Notes: generated by a model not told the origin, from the letters alone. A stretch of 64,000 nucleotides of DNA from Mycolicibacterium sp. P1-5 (GCF_008329565.1 NZ_NPKT01000008.1:124001-188000); one strand, 5' to 3'. Shown: positions 18,825-27,974, counted from the first letter of the stretch. Program-made: numbers and translations.

Positions 18825-20003
18825 CTAACCTCGCTTCTTGTTGCCCTTCCCGTGTCCACCGCCGCTCGGTGGCCCCTGTTGGTCCCCGACCTCTGGGGCG
18901 GGCTGCTGAACAACCGGGCTCGGCGGCGGTGCGATGCTCGGCGCAGGAGCAACAGACGTACTGGTGCTCACCGGTTGCGGTGCGGGCGTCGACGAAGACG
19001 GATCCATCGCCAGCGCCACCGCCGAGACGGCAAGAGCGCCGAGGACGCCGGCTGCGATTCCGTACCTGCGGCCCGCTGTGCGCCGCCGATTGGGCGGGGG
19101 TGGCGGGTAGTGGGTAGCCGGAATCGGCGGTCCTTCAAGGACTTTGGTAGCGGGCCTCGACTGGACCGGCACGGCCCCTTCGATCAACGCCTGCCGATCG
19201 CCCGCCAATGCGGCACGCATGTGCTCGGCACTACCGAAGCGCTGCAAAGGATCCCGGGTGATCGCTCGGTCGATGACGCCCGCGAGCACCGGATCCACGT
19301 CGGGGCGCACCGAACCCATCGGCGGCGGTGGGCTCTCCATGATCGCGTGAGCCAGCGCGGCCGGATTGTCTTGCTGAAACAGCCGTCGACCCAACAACGC
19401 CTCGTAGCCCATCAGGCCGACCGCATAGAGGTCGTCACGGATCGACGCGGGAGCTCCGGCGAGGCGCTCGGGACTCATATAGCACATCGTGCCCACGATC
19501 TCGCCGGTCATCGTGTAGGCCGCGCCACCGGTCTTGGCGATACCGAAGTCGGCCACCTTCATGGAGTCCCCCGGCACCGAAACCAGGATGTTGCCGGGCT
19601 TGATGTCCCGATGCAGCACCCCGGCGCGGTGCGCCACGCTCAGGCCGGCAAGAACGTCGTCGAGCATCGCCCGGACGTGGTAGGCCGGCATCGGCCCCGC
19701 GGCGATGACATCGGCGAGGGTCTGACCGGGCAGACGTTCCATCACGATGAAAGGGCGGTCCTGGTGTTCACCGAAGTCGTACACCGTGACGATGTTCTGA
19801 TGACAGAGCTGAGCCGCTGATCGGGCTTCGTCTTCGAAGCGCCGCCGAACATCCGGCTCCGTACCGAGGGCTGGATGCAGCAGTTTGATGGCCACCGGCC
19901 GATTGAGCCTGGTGTCCCACCCTTCGCGAACCTCAGCCATGCCGCCACGGCCAAGAATGCCGCGCAGCGCGTATCGGTCCACGAGCATCTCGTGGCCGGT
20001 CAT
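18825..20003 (-). CDS. Membrane-anchored Ser/Thr protein kinase (Pkn-type)
   Basis: 392 aa from the ATG at 20003 (AGAGGA upstream); further upstream codons are unlikely. The Hanks kinase domain spans about residues 9-270, with GRGGMAEV for the P-loop, VAIKLL for the ATP-binding Lys, HRDIKPGN, DFGIAK and SPERLAG for the activation loop. A Pro-rich juxtamembrane segment leads to one TM helix (GIAAGVLGALAVSAVALAM, about 310-330). A short Pro/Ser/Thr-rich extracellular tail ends in basic GKGNKKRG. There are no PASTA repeats, so the external sensor is minimal. It is divergent from the GT2 operon, which makes that operon a candidate target. Confidence 0.93.
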   Translation of the reverse strand: MTGHEMLVDRYALRGILGRGGMAEVREGWDTRLNRPVAIKLLHPALGTEPDVRRRFEDEARSAAQLCHQNIVTVYDFGEHQDRPFIVMERLPGQTLADVIAAGPMPAYHVRAMLDDVLAGLSVAHRAGVLHRDIKPGNILVSVPGDSMKVADFGIAKTGGAAYTMTGEIVGTMCYMSPERLAGAPASIRDDLYAVGLMGYEALLGRRLFQQDNPAALAHAIMESPPPPMGSVRPDVDPVLAGVIDRAITRDPLQRFGSAEHMRAALAGDRQALIEGAVPVQSRPATKVLEGPPIPATHYPPPPPNRRRTAGRRYGIAAGVLGALAVSAVALAMDPSSSTPAPQPVSTSTSVAPAPSIAPPPSPVVQQPAPEVGDQQGPPSGGGHGKGNKKRG

Positions 20004-20370
20004 ATCCTCTCCGTAGCCGCGATGGTGGTTTTGCAAACCCGTATCGGGCAATCTGACAATTCTGCTGTCCTGTGTCGTGCGTGACTCATGTTGCCTCTGA
20101 GCCTAACCACCTCGCCGGAGCCGCTGGTGAGGCATGGATTTCGGACCATCGAACGCACGTTCCTCAACGAAAGTGCAAGCAGCACAACGCAAAAATGTTG
20201 CTGGTGGCGTAACGCCACCGCGTCCGGCAGCGACATGCACAGCAATAGCACGCTCGATAGTCCGGAAGATCGCTGGTTCAGTGGTATCGCCGTGCCGGCG
20301 TCTTGCTACGCAGTGACACCCAGTCCTACGACACGGTAGCGACGGGTGTTGCCAAACCTTAGGCCGATTC
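20004..20370. other. Divergent intergenic region between kinase and GT2 operon
   Basis: 367 bases, less GC-rich than the flanking genes. It holds the promoters of both transcription units and the perfect palindrome described at 20203-20219. Short open frames in it have no ribosome-binding site or family resemblance and were not called. Confidence 0.6.
20203..20219. promoter_or_regulatory. Perfect 17-bp palindrome, candidate operator
   Basis: GGTGGCGT-A-ACGCCACC is a perfect 8-1-8 dyad about 150 bases upstream of the polysaccharide operon and 200 bases from the divergent kinase start. The one-base centre argues for a dimeric protein site rather than a hairpin. Confidence 0.45.
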
Positions 20371-21924
20371 ATGCCACGCATAACTCGCGGCGGCCTCGCG
20401 CTGGGCGCTGTGGTGTTCTCGTTCGCCGCCGTCCTGGTGTTCGGCGGCCACCTGTTCGGGAGCGAAAGTCACTCGAAGGCGCCCCCCTCGGTGCCGGCCG
20501 CTGACGCATCCCCGGTGCTCTCGGCGCCCGCCCCGCAGCCGCAAAGCAGTTCGGTGGGCTCATCGGGCGGCGCGCTGCCCAGCGCCGACGGTGTGCAAGC
20601 CGCTTCCGGGGGCAACTCACCCACCGCCGCCCCCTTGCACATACGGCGATCGGCAGCATTGGGCTGGCCCGGAATAATTCTCTACGCAGTGCTCGGCGTG
20701 ATCTCGCTGATCCTGTTCATCATCGCGGCGTCCACGCTGTGGTGGATGCTGCATGCCTGGCGAAGTCCAGATGCTCTGGCATCTACCGGTTTTCGGCGTA
20801 GAGCCGCGGGCAGACCGCACTCCTTCTCGCTGCTGTTGCCGGCTCGCCACGAGCAGGACGTCCTCGGCGACACCATCGACGCGCTCGCCCGACTCGACCA
20901 CCCGCACTACGAGGTGGTCGTGATCATCGGGCACGACGACCCCGAGACCGAACAGGTGGCACGCGCAGGCGCAGCCCGGCACCCCAGAACCGTCCGGGTA
21001 GTCATCGACGACAACATCCCCAAGAACAAGCCCAAAGCGCTCAACACGGCGCTCCCGACCTGCCGCGGCGCGATCGTCGGCGTGTTCGACGCCGAGGACG
21101 ACGTGCATCCGGGCCTGCTGCGGCTGGTCGAGGCCCGCTTCGAGGAGTCGGGCGCCGACGTCGTGCAGTCCGGTGTGCAGTTGATGAACGTTCGATCGAG
21201 TTGGTGGTCGCTGCGTAATTGCCTGGAGTACTACTTCTGGTTCAGGTCACGGCTGCACTTCCATGCCGAACAACGGTTCATTCCGCTCGGCGGCAACACC
21301 GTGTTCGCGCGCACCGCACTGCTGCGGGCTGTCGGCGGCTGGGATCGCAACTGCCTGGCCGAAGACTGCGAGATCGGGGTGCGACTGTCCACCCGCGGCG
21401 CCCGCGTCGCGGTCGCCTACGACCCCAAGGTGGTCACCCGCGAAGAAACGCCGGGCTCAGTCAGCGCACTGGTCAAACAGCGCACGCGGTGGGACCAAGG
21501 TTTCATGCAGGTCTATCGCAAAGGAGAGTGGCGCAAGCTGCCCACCCGCCGTCAGCGTCTGCTCGCTCGCTACACCTTGGCGATGCCGTTCCTGCAGGCT
21601 GCTACCGGCGCCCTCGTACCCCTGGCAATCATCGGCATGTTCGTGCTCAAGGTGCCGGTTCCGCTGACCCTGCTGACGTTCCTGCCCCTGGCGCCGACTC
21701 TGGTCACCGTCGCGGTCGAAGCGGCCGCGCTCGGTGAGTTCGGCAAAGAATTCGGTATCAGGATCAAGCTGTGGGACCACGTGCGCTTGGTGCTCGGCGC
21801 ATTCCCGTATCAGCTGCTGCTGGCCGCCGCCGCCCTGCGTTCAGTCTGGCGCGAGAGCCGAGGCCAGGGCGGCTGGGAGAAGACGCAGCACGCCAACGCT
21901 CACCGGGATCCGGTGGCAGCATGA
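20371..21924 (+). CDS. Membrane glycosyltransferase family 2 (cellulose/hyaluronan-synthase-like)
   Basis: 517 aa. An N-terminal TM helix is followed by a Ser/Pro/Gln-rich external linker (about 30-90) and a second TM helix (IILYAVLGVISLILFIIAAS). The cytoplasmic GT-A domain comes next, and then C-terminal TM helices. Processive GT2 motifs are all present: a first Asp in IIGHDDPETEQ, DxD in VFDAEDDVHPG, the catalytic AEDCEIGVRL and QRTRWDQGF. There is no PilZ domain, so it is not a classical cyclic-di-GMP-gated BcsA. Its stop overlaps the start of the GT39 gene (ATGA), and a GH8-like gene follows. Together they suggest synthesis and trimming of an exported glucan-like polymer. The product is inferred. 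Confidence 0.88.
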   Translation: MPRITRGGLALGAVVFSFAAVLVFGGHLFGSESHSKAPPSVPAADASPVLSAPAPQPQSSSVGSSGGALPSADGVQAASGGNSPTAAPLHIRRSAALGWPGIILYAVLGVISLILFIIAASTLWWMLHAWRSPDALASTGFRRRAAGRPHSFSLLLPARHEQDVLGDTIDALARLDHPHYEVVVIIGHDDPETEQVARAGAARHPRTVRVVIDDNIPKNKPKALNTALPTCRGAIVGVFDAEDDVHPGLLRLVEARFEESGADVVQSGVQLMNVRSSWWSLRNCLEYYFWFRSRLHFHAEQRFIPLGGNTVFARTALLRAVGGWDRNCLAEDCEIGVRLSTRGARVAVAYDPKVVTREETPGSVSALVKQRTRWDQGFMQVYRKGEWRKLPTRRQRLLARYTLAMPFLQAATGALVPLAIIGMFVLKVPVPLTLLTFLPLAPTLVTVAVEAAALGEFGKEFGIRIKLWDHVRLVLGAFPYQLLLAAAALRSVWRESRGQGGWEKTQHANAHRDPVAA

Positions 21925-24575
21925 ACCGACTGACCCGGATCAATCCCTCGATCCCCGTCGTCGCCATCCTGCTGGCACTGACGGCTGCCCTGCGGCTTCA
22001 GAACCTATCGGGATCGCCGATCCGCCTCGATGACGAAGGAACCTACGTCGCACAGGCTTTCGCGGTGACCCAATGGGGTGAGCTCGCCCATTACACCTAC
22101 TGGTACGACCACCCGCCGGGCGGGTGGCTGCAGATCGCGCTGTGGATGATGCTGACTGGGCCGGGATTCGGCGCCAACGCGGTCACCGGCAGCCGCTACC
22201 TGATGGTGATCGTCGCGGTCACCACCGCCGGGCTGCTGTGGCTGCTGGCCCGCCGCATCGGTCTGTCGCGGTGGGCCGCCGCGGCGGCTCTGACAATCAT
22301 GGCCGTTTCGCCGCTGGCGATCTCCCTGAGCCGGTCAGTGTATCTGGACAATCTCGCCGTCGCCTGGCTGCTTGCCGCGCTGGTCGCGATATCGTCTCCG
22401 CGCCATCGACTTTCGGCGATGTTCGGTGCCGCCATATGTTTCGGGATGTCCGTCCTGACCAAGGAGACGATGCTGCTGTTCGTTCCGATGGTCGCCTGGC
22501 TGGTGTGGATCAAGACCGCTCCTGCGACCCGGCGGTACGCATTGGCTGTGTTCGCGGCGGTGACCGGCCTGGTGATCGGCACGTACGTATTGATGGCGAT
22601 CGTCCGCGGTGAGTTGCTCCCGGGGCCCGGTCACGTCAGCTTGTGGGACGGCATCAAGTTCCAGCTGTGGCAGCGGGAAGCCGGCGGTGCGCTCGGCGAT
22701 CCGCAATCACTCAAGCGCCACACCATCGACGAATGGCTGCGACTGGATCCGGTCGTCCCGTTGATGGCGGCGCCGATCGCGTTGGGCGGCCTGCTCGTCG
22801 ACCGGCTCCGGCCGTATGCGTTCGGCCTGCTGACCCTGGTCCTGATGGTGGTGCGCCCGGGGTACCTTCCGGTGCCGTTCGTCATCGCGGCCATTCCACT
22901 GCTGGCACTGTTGTGCGCCGGCATCGGCGAACAGTGCGTCGCGCGGTCGCGAGGCTTCGCGCGAGAGTTGTCGGCGCACAGCCATCTGACGCGCAGTGCT
23001 GCGGTCACGGCGGCGGTGTTCGCCGGGGCCTTGGTACTCACGCTTTGGTGGCCGGGCTACCGCACGACACTGCTGACTGCCGACGATGCGCCGATGAGCC
23101 AAGCTCAGCAATGGGTTTCAGACAATGTGCCGAAGGACGATCGGCTGATCGTCGACGACGCGATCTGGGTGGACCTGGTCCGGGACGGCCGCGAACGGCA
23201 AAATGTCGTCTGGTCCTACAAGCTCGACACCGACCAGCAGGTCCAGTCCTGGGCACCGCACGGCTGGGCCGACTACGAATGGGTGGTCTCCACACCGTCG
23301 ATGCGTGCGAACATGACCGAACACGGGGTGCTCAACGACGCGATATCCCATGCCCGCCCCGTCGCGACCTTCGGCTCCAGCGGTAACCAGGTGGACATTC
23401 TGCGCGTCGACGCCGACAGCCCGCCCAGTGGCCGCGTACCGCCCTCGGTACCGGCGTTCGGGGTGCAGGTCGCCGCGCGACTTGATGGCACTTCGAACCC
23501 CGAGGCCGTGGCGGCTCTGCAGTCCGGAGCGGTCGACCAACGCGTCGTCGCCGCCCTGGCCGTGCTCTCCGCCGTGCAACCTGTTGCGCTACAGAGCATT
23601 TCCTCGACGGCGGCGGAAGACGTCGCGGGTACCCCGGCACGGGAGTTCGCCATCACCGGACCTGCCGACCGATTGTCGGCCTATGCCGTCTTCCTGCGGG
23701 ACCAGAAGCTACCGTTCAAACCGGACGCCGTCGAGCTGACCGACGCCGGGCTGACAGTCCGTTTCCCCGCTCACGGGCAGGAGGTTGGTCTCGGCACCAA
23801 TCCGGCTCCCGTTGCCACCGGCACCGCGGCGGTGCGCGTCGTCGACACGCGACTCGACACATCCCCGGACCGCCTGGAATTCGTCCGCCTCGACGGCGGT
23901 TGCGGCGGATCCGCTCCGACGCACGCGCCGGATTATCGGTCGATGGCCGCCGGAAGCTACGTTGTGGCAACCGTTTCCGACCACGGCGGCATGCCGGTGA
24001 TGCGGCAGGCGTTCACTCTGAAGCCCGGCTCGACCTATACGCTGGCCCTTTTCTCGGGGGCCAAACCGAACGAGGTGGCCGCCCAGCTGGCACCTGACGG
24101 CCCGCCCGCCCCGGGAGCGACCGTCCGGTTGATGCAGGCCGCACATGCAACAGGCACGGTGAAACTCAGCATGAACGCTCCCGGTGGTGCACCAACGGTG
24201 TTGGCGGACAACGCCTCCTACGGACTGATCACCGGCTATGGCAGTCAACCACCGGGGCCTTCCGATGCGGTGATCAGTGCGGACGGACGGGAATGGCACC
24301 GGCCGGTCGACCTGGCCGACGGCGCTCCGGCCACCCTTCTGGTCACCGACGGGGCGGACGGTCCAGCACTCGAGCAACTGCCCGACGGGGCTGCCGCACC
24401 GGCGCCGCTGGATCCCCCGGCACTGACCATTCCGCCCGACACTTTGAAGTCGGACAAAGCCCGCGTCGTCCAGCCGCCGACGCAAAGTACGCGTGAGCAA
24501 GCGATTCCGGCAGCCTTGATCCTCGTCATTGCCGTTGTCTCCGTTGTTGTACTGCTGAAGCGCCGAAGGAGGTAG
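21921..24575 (+). CDS. GT39/ArnT-like membrane glycosyltransferase with C-terminal DUF4397-like domain
   Basis: 884 aa from the ATG at 21921, overlapping the GT2 stop. The N-terminal half is a GT-C fold with about 10 TM helices; the first external loop holds the acidic motif RLDDEGTYVAQA, and WYDHPPGGW follows, both typical of dolichyl/polyprenyl-phosphate-sugar-dependent PMT/ArnT enzymes. After about residue 400 the protein is extracytoplasmic. Residues from about 640 (VRVVDTRLD..., SYVVATVSDHGG..., GSTYTLALFSG) resemble DUF4397. It ends with a TM helix and the basic tail KRRRR. It probably adds a sugar to the polymer or an acceptor outside the membrane. Such a fusion with an anchored exodomain is unusual. 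Confidence 0.85.
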   Translation: MNRLTRINPSIPVVAILLALTAALRLQNLSGSPIRLDDEGTYVAQAFAVTQWGELAHYTYWYDHPPGGWLQIALWMMLTGPGFGANAVTGSRYLMVIVAVTTAGLLWLLARRIGLSRWAAAAALTIMAVSPLAISLSRSVYLDNLAVAWLLAALVAISSPRHRLSAMFGAAICFGMSVLTKETMLLFVPMVAWLVWIKTAPATRRYALAVFAAVTGLVIGTYVLMAIVRGELLPGPGHVSLWDGIKFQLWQREAGGALGDPQSLKRHTIDEWLRLDPVVPLMAAPIALGGLLVDRLRPYAFGLLTLVLMVVRPGYLPVPFVIAAIPLLALLCAGIGEQCVARSRGFARELSAHSHLTRSAAVTAAVFAGALVLTLWWPGYRTTLLTADDAPMSQAQQWVSDNVPKDDRLIVDDAIWVDLVRDGRERQNVVWSYKLDTDQQVQSWAPHGWADYEWVVSTPSMRANMTEHGVLNDAISHARPVATFGSSGNQVDILRVDADSPPSGRVPPSVPAFGVQVAARLDGTSNPEAVAALQSGAVDQRVVAALAVLSAVQPVALQSISSTAAEDVAGTPAREFAITGPADRLSAYAVFLRDQKLPFKPDAVELTDAGLTVRFPAHGQEVGLGTNPAPVATGTAAVRVVDTRLDTSPDRLEFVRLDGGCGGSAPTHAPDYRSMAAGSYVVATVSDHGGMPVMRQAFTLKPGSTYTLALFSGAKPNEVAAQLAPDGPPAPGATVRLMQAAHATGTVKLSMNAPGGAPTVLADNASYGLITGYGSQPPGPSDAVISADGREWHRPVDLADGAPATLLVTDGADGPALEQLPDGAAAPAPLDPPALTIPPDTLKSDKARVVQPPTQSTREQAIPAALILVIAVVSVVVLLKRRRR

Positions 24576-24580
24576 CGACG

Positions 24581-25741
24581 ATGCAGAAACGAATCAGGGC
24601 CGTGGCCGTTCAGCTACTGGTCCTCGCCCTGGCCATCGGCGCCGGATTCGTCGTCGCGAGGACGGTCGATCCCCGCATCTTCGCCGGCGACATCCATCGC
24701 ATGCGCGAGCAGGCCGCGAGGCACGCCGGGAAGGATTTCCTGGACCACTACGTCGAGCGTGACGGCCGGGTCGTGCGTCGCGACGAGGGCGGCGACGTGG
24801 TCAGCGAAGGGCAGGCCTACGGCATGCTGATCTCCGTCGCCCTGGGTGACAAGTCCCGTTTCCACAGCATCTGGAAATGGACGAAGGCGAACCTCCGCCG
24901 GCCGGACGGCCTGCTGTCGTGGCGCTGGACCGACGGCCACGTCACCGACCCCAACAGCGCCTCGGATGCCGATCTCGATATGGCCCGCGCACTTCTACTG
25001 GCGGGCAGGCGATTCGACGACGCGACGCTGTCCGACGAGGGCAAGCAACTCGGCGGTCAGGTGCTGCGGTTAGAGACTGCCGAGGTGGGCGCGACGACGC
25101 CGCCACCCGGTGACGCGGTACCCGCCGGGCAGTGGATCGCCGGTGCCGGCCCGATTACCGTGGCGGGTAACTGGGCCACCGCGCCCCCACACGTCGTCGA
25201 CCCCGGCTATTTCAATCCCCGTGCGGCGCAACAGATGCAGCAGGCCTCAGGTGACGCGAGATGGACCGACGTCAATCGCACCCAGCGTGTGCTGAGCTGG
25301 CAGCTGTCGGGTCCGGGCCAACTCCCGCCGGACTGGGCGGTCGTCGATGACGTCGGGCACGCCGTTCCGACGGCGCCGCCGGCGGGTGGGACGCCGCAGT
25401 TCGGGCTGGACGCGGCCCGCCTTCCCATCCGCTACGCCGAATCCTGTGACCCCGCGGATCGGTCACTGGCTGCGTCGTTGCGGCAGCGGGTCGCCGCGCC
25501 CGGCGACGTGCCCGCTCTGCGCAATCTCGACGGCACGGCGGCCAGTGACTGGCAGCATCCGGTGGCCCTCGTCAGCGCCGCTGCCACCGATCACGCCGCC
25601 GGAGATGACGACGCGGGCGCCGCCCGACTGGACCAGGCGTCGGCTCTGCAGCAGCGCTATCCCACCTATTTCGGTGCCGCCTGGGTGGCGCTGGGCCGGA
25701 TCATGCTGGACACCACGTTGCTGGGACACTGTGCCGACTGA
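24581..25741 (+). CDS. Glycoside hydrolase family 8-like membrane/secreted glycanase
   Basis: 386 aa, with GAAGGAGG shortly before the ATG. An N-terminal signal anchor (VQLLVLALAIGAGFVVA) places the domain outside. GH8 motifs are clear: the proton-donor segment VVSEGQAYGMLISV (E76) and ASDADLDMARALLLAGRRF at 127-145, which fits the GH8 signature pattern I remember. A later W-rich barrel helix region follows. In bacterial cellulose operons the GH8 enzyme BcsZ trims nascent beta-1,4-glucan, and its place 5 bases after the GT39 gene suggests the same role here. The linkage specificity is inferred. The C-terminal half is divergent, so some function other than glucan cleavage is possible. Confidence 0.82.
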   Translation: MQKRIRAVAVQLLVLALAIGAGFVVARTVDPRIFAGDIHRMREQAARHAGKDFLDHYVERDGRVVRRDEGGDVVSEGQAYGMLISVALGDKSRFHSIWKWTKANLRRPDGLLSWRWTDGHVTDPNSASDADLDMARALLLAGRRFDDATLSDEGKQLGGQVLRLETAEVGATTPPPGDAVPAGQWIAGAGPITVAGNWATAPPHVVDPGYFNPRAAQQMQQASGDARWTDVNRTQRVLSWQLSGPGQLPPDWAVVDDVGHAVPTAPPAGGTPQFGLDAARLPIRYAESCDPADRSLAASLRQRVAAPGDVPALRNLDGTAASDWQHPVALVSAAATDHAAGDDDAGAARLDQASALQQRYPTYFGAAWVALGRIMLDTTLLGHCAD

Positions 25742-25853
25742 TTAATTGATCAGTCGCGCGGCAGCCCGCTAGGCTTTTGACGCGCACGCTAATAGGTTGC
25801 CTTCGGCTCGCATTGACCTGCGGGTTTGCTCGGCAGTCGGCCAAAGGAACCAG

Positions 25854-27065
25854 ATGAAATTCGCGCAGTCGAGCAGGCTTGCCAACTTGTTGCGCGAAAC
25901 TTCGGGATCGATCGCCGAAGAGGCTTCACGACTGGAGGCGGCCGGACATCGGGTTATGCGACTCGACACGGGTGACCCGTTCCCCTTCGGCTTCCAGGCT
26001 CCCGCCGAGTTGATTCGCGAAATCGCCGAAACCCTGGCCACCTCGGCCGGCTACACCGCCACCAAAGGGCTGCTGTCGGCACGGCATGCCGTGGTGCAGT
26101 ACTACTCCGCCCGCGATGTCCCGGATATCGACGTTGAGCACGTTTTCCTCGGCAACGGTGCGTCCGAACTGATCGTGATGGCGATGACCGCACTGCTCGA
26201 CGAGCGTGACGAGGTCCTGGTGCCCGCGCCCGACTTCCCGGTGTGGACCGACGCGGTGAACGTCAACGGCGGCCGTGCGGTCCACTATCGGTGCGACGAG
26301 TCGGCGGATTGGTATCCCGACGTCGCCGACATTGCGGCGAAGGTCACCGCGCGCACCCGGGCGATCGTCATCATCAACCCGAACAATCCGACGGGCGCGG
26401 TGTACCCACCCGAGGTGCTGACCGGCATTCTGGACATAGCGCGCGAGCACAACCTCATCGTCTGTTCCGACGAGATCTACGACAAGATTCTCTTCGACGA
26501 CGTCGTCCACACCACGACGGCTTCCCTGGCACCGGATCTGTTGTGCCTGACGTTCAACGGCCTGTCGAAGGCGTACCGCTGTGCAGGATTCCGCGCCGGT
26601 TGGCTGGCGGTATCCGGACCGACCGATCACGCCGTGAGCTACCTTGACGGCCTGGTGACCGTCGCCGGGCTGCGCCGGTGCGCGAATACGCCTGCCCAGC
26701 AAGCGATTCGGATCGCGCTCGAAGCCGATCGATCCGGACATCCCCTCACGCTGCCTGTCGGCTTACTGCACGAACGACGCGACGCCGTATGGGCGGCATT
26801 GAATTCGATTCCCGGCGTCTCGTGTGTCAAGCCCAAGGGCGCTCTGTACGCATTCCCGAAGATCGACCTCGGCTTGTATCCGATCCGCGACGACGAGCAG
26901 TTCGTCCTGGATCTGCTGCTGCAGGAAAAGATTCATCTCGTTCCCGGCACCGGCCTCAGCTGGCCTGAGCCCGACCACGTCCGTATCGTGATGCTGCCGT
27001 CCGCCGACGAGCTTGAAACCACGATCGAGACAATCGGACAATTTCTGGCGACCTATCGCCAGTGA
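25854..27065 (+). CDS. PLP-dependent class I/II aminotransferase (alanine aminotransferase-like)
   Basis: 403 aa from the ATG at 25854, with AAAGGA upstream; codons before it are not needed. The fold-type I pattern is intact: RLDTGDPFPFGF, NGASELIVMAM, INPNNPTGAVY, VCSDEIYDKILF, and the Schiff-base Lys K239 in TFNGLSKAYRCAGFRAGW. A conserved Arg near the C terminus (HVRIVMLPS) binds the substrate carboxylate. It resembles AlaA-type glutamate-pyruvate aminotransferases that make alanine, but valine or other substrates cannot be excluded. It is separated by 112 bases from the glycanase gene and is probably its own transcript. Confidence 0.92.
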   Translation: MKFAQSSRLANLLRETSGSIAEEASRLEAAGHRVMRLDTGDPFPFGFQAPAELIREIAETLATSAGYTATKGLLSARHAVVQYYSARDVPDIDVEHVFLGNGASELIVMAMTALLDERDEVLVPAPDFPVWTDAVNVNGGRAVHYRCDESADWYPDVADIAAKVTARTRAIVIINPNNPTGAVYPPEVLTGILDIAREHNLIVCSDEIYDKILFDDVVHTTTASLAPDLLCLTFNGLSKAYRCAGFRAGWLAVSGPTDHAVSYLDGLVTVAGLRRCANTPAQQAIRIALEADRSGHPLTLPVGLLHERRDAVWAALNSIPGVSCVKPKGALYAFPKIDLGLYPIRDDEQFVLDLLLQEKIHLVPGTGLSWPEPDHVRIVMLPSADELETTIETIGQFLATYRQ

Positions 27066-27085
27066 CGTTCACCGAGGGCCAGCCG

Positions 27086-27143
27086 CGAGTGTGGGCCCTA
27101 TGCAGACGATTTCGCCATTTTGCGTGCATAACCCCCACACTCG
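27086..27143. repeat. 58-bp inverted-repeat element, copy A
   Basis: It begins CGAGTGTGGG and ends CCCACACTCG (perfect 10-bp termini), with an inner TATGCA/TGCATA pair. It is exactly the same length as, and matches, the element at 48116-48173. It lies between the convergent aminotransferase and MerR genes, where it could also act as a terminator hairpin. Confidence 0.85.
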
Positions 27144-27160
27144 ACGGCGTTCACCACCCC

Positions 27161-27949
27161 TCAGTCGCCATTTCGGTCCGCGTTGGCATGGATTGCATCG
27201 CGGCAGTAGGCCGCAAGCCCCGGAAGACCGAATGATTCGTCGTAGGTGGCGACATACCTGGGATCGCTCACGTACATATCGCCCAGATTGCGGTGGAAAG
27301 CCGGCGGACAGTCGTAGAACCAGCGGTGCACGTGCAACCGGTGCTTCTCTGCCGCATCCATCGCCTCCTCGGAGTCAGCGGGAAGCCCGCCGCGGAAGGC
27401 GTCCGCCAAGGCCTTTTCGACAGCTTCCCCTTCAGACTTGATCTGGAGCCACTGTTCTTTACCGTAGGACTTCGTTCGGCGCTGCGATTCTCGCCACTCT
27501 GCGGTCTCGCCCCACTTCAGTTCAGCCTCGGCCTGGTAGTCGTCGAAGCCGTCGCCGAAGAGCTCGCGCATGTCGTCATCCGTCATAGGTGTGTTGGTCA
27601 TTGCCTTATCCAATGCGTGGTCGATTGCATCGACGAGATCCTGCATCTCGTCGAGCCGGGACATGACGCGTTCGCGCTGGCGAATCAAGTGGCTGACCAC
27701 ATCGCCCTCATCGAGCAGGCTCGCGATCTCATCGAGCGGCAACTCGAGGCGGCGGTAGACGATGATGTGGGACAAGCGCGTCAGATCCGCCGGCGTATAG
27801 ACCCGATAGCCCGATGCCGAACGTCTGCTCGCGGTCAACAACCCAATTTCGTCGTAGTGATGAAGCGTCCGCACCGTGATGCCGAATCGCTTCGCGACCT
27901 CGCCCACCGTGAGTTCGTCCACCTGCATCTCCTGCGTCACATCGATCAT
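27161..27949 (-). CDS. MerR-family regulator with TipAS-type ligand domain
   Basis: 262 aa at most. An N-terminal MerR helix-turn-helix (LTVGEVAKRFGITVRTLHHYDEIGLLTASRRSASGYRVYTPADLTRL) and coiled-coil dimerisation helix lead to a C-terminal TipAS domain (from about residue 150: WGETAEWRESQRRTKSYG..., HRWFYDCPPAFHRNLGDMYVSDPRYVATYDE). TipAS domains bind bulky antibiotics or hydrophobic ligands. The ATG at 27949 lies very close to the dyad operator. The GTG at 27922 (MDELTVGEV) with AGGAG six bases upstream is the likelier start. It lies last in the minus-strand biosynthetic cluster, 25 bases after the P450 stop, so it may sense the product or export state. Confidence 0.9.
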   Translation of the reverse strand: MIDVTQEMQVDELTVGEVAKRFGITVRTLHHYDEIGLLTASRRSASGYRVYTPADLTRLSHIIVYRRLELPLDEIASLLDEGDVVSHLIRQRERVMSRLDEMQDLVDAIDHALDKAMTNTPMTDDDMRELFGDGFDDYQAEAELKWGETAEWRESQRRTKSYGKEQWLQIKSEGEAVEKALADAFRGGLPADSEEAMDAAEKHRLHVHRWFYDCPPAFHRNLGDMYVSDPRYVATYDESFGLPGLAAYCRDAIHANADRNGD

Positions 27950-27955
27950 GCTCGC

Positions 27956-27974
27956 CCCTCACGCTGCGTGAGGG
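27956..27974 (-). promoter_or_regulatory. MerR-type dyad operator overlapping a -35 TTGACC
   Basis: CCCTCACGC-T-GCGTGAGGG is a perfect 9-1-9 palindrome. On the minus strand it is fused to TTGACC (27973-27978), the arrangement seen in MerR/SoxR promoters, where the dyad fills an over-long spacer. It lies between the P450 stop and the MerR gene, indicating an autoregulated internal promoter. Confidence 0.7.
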
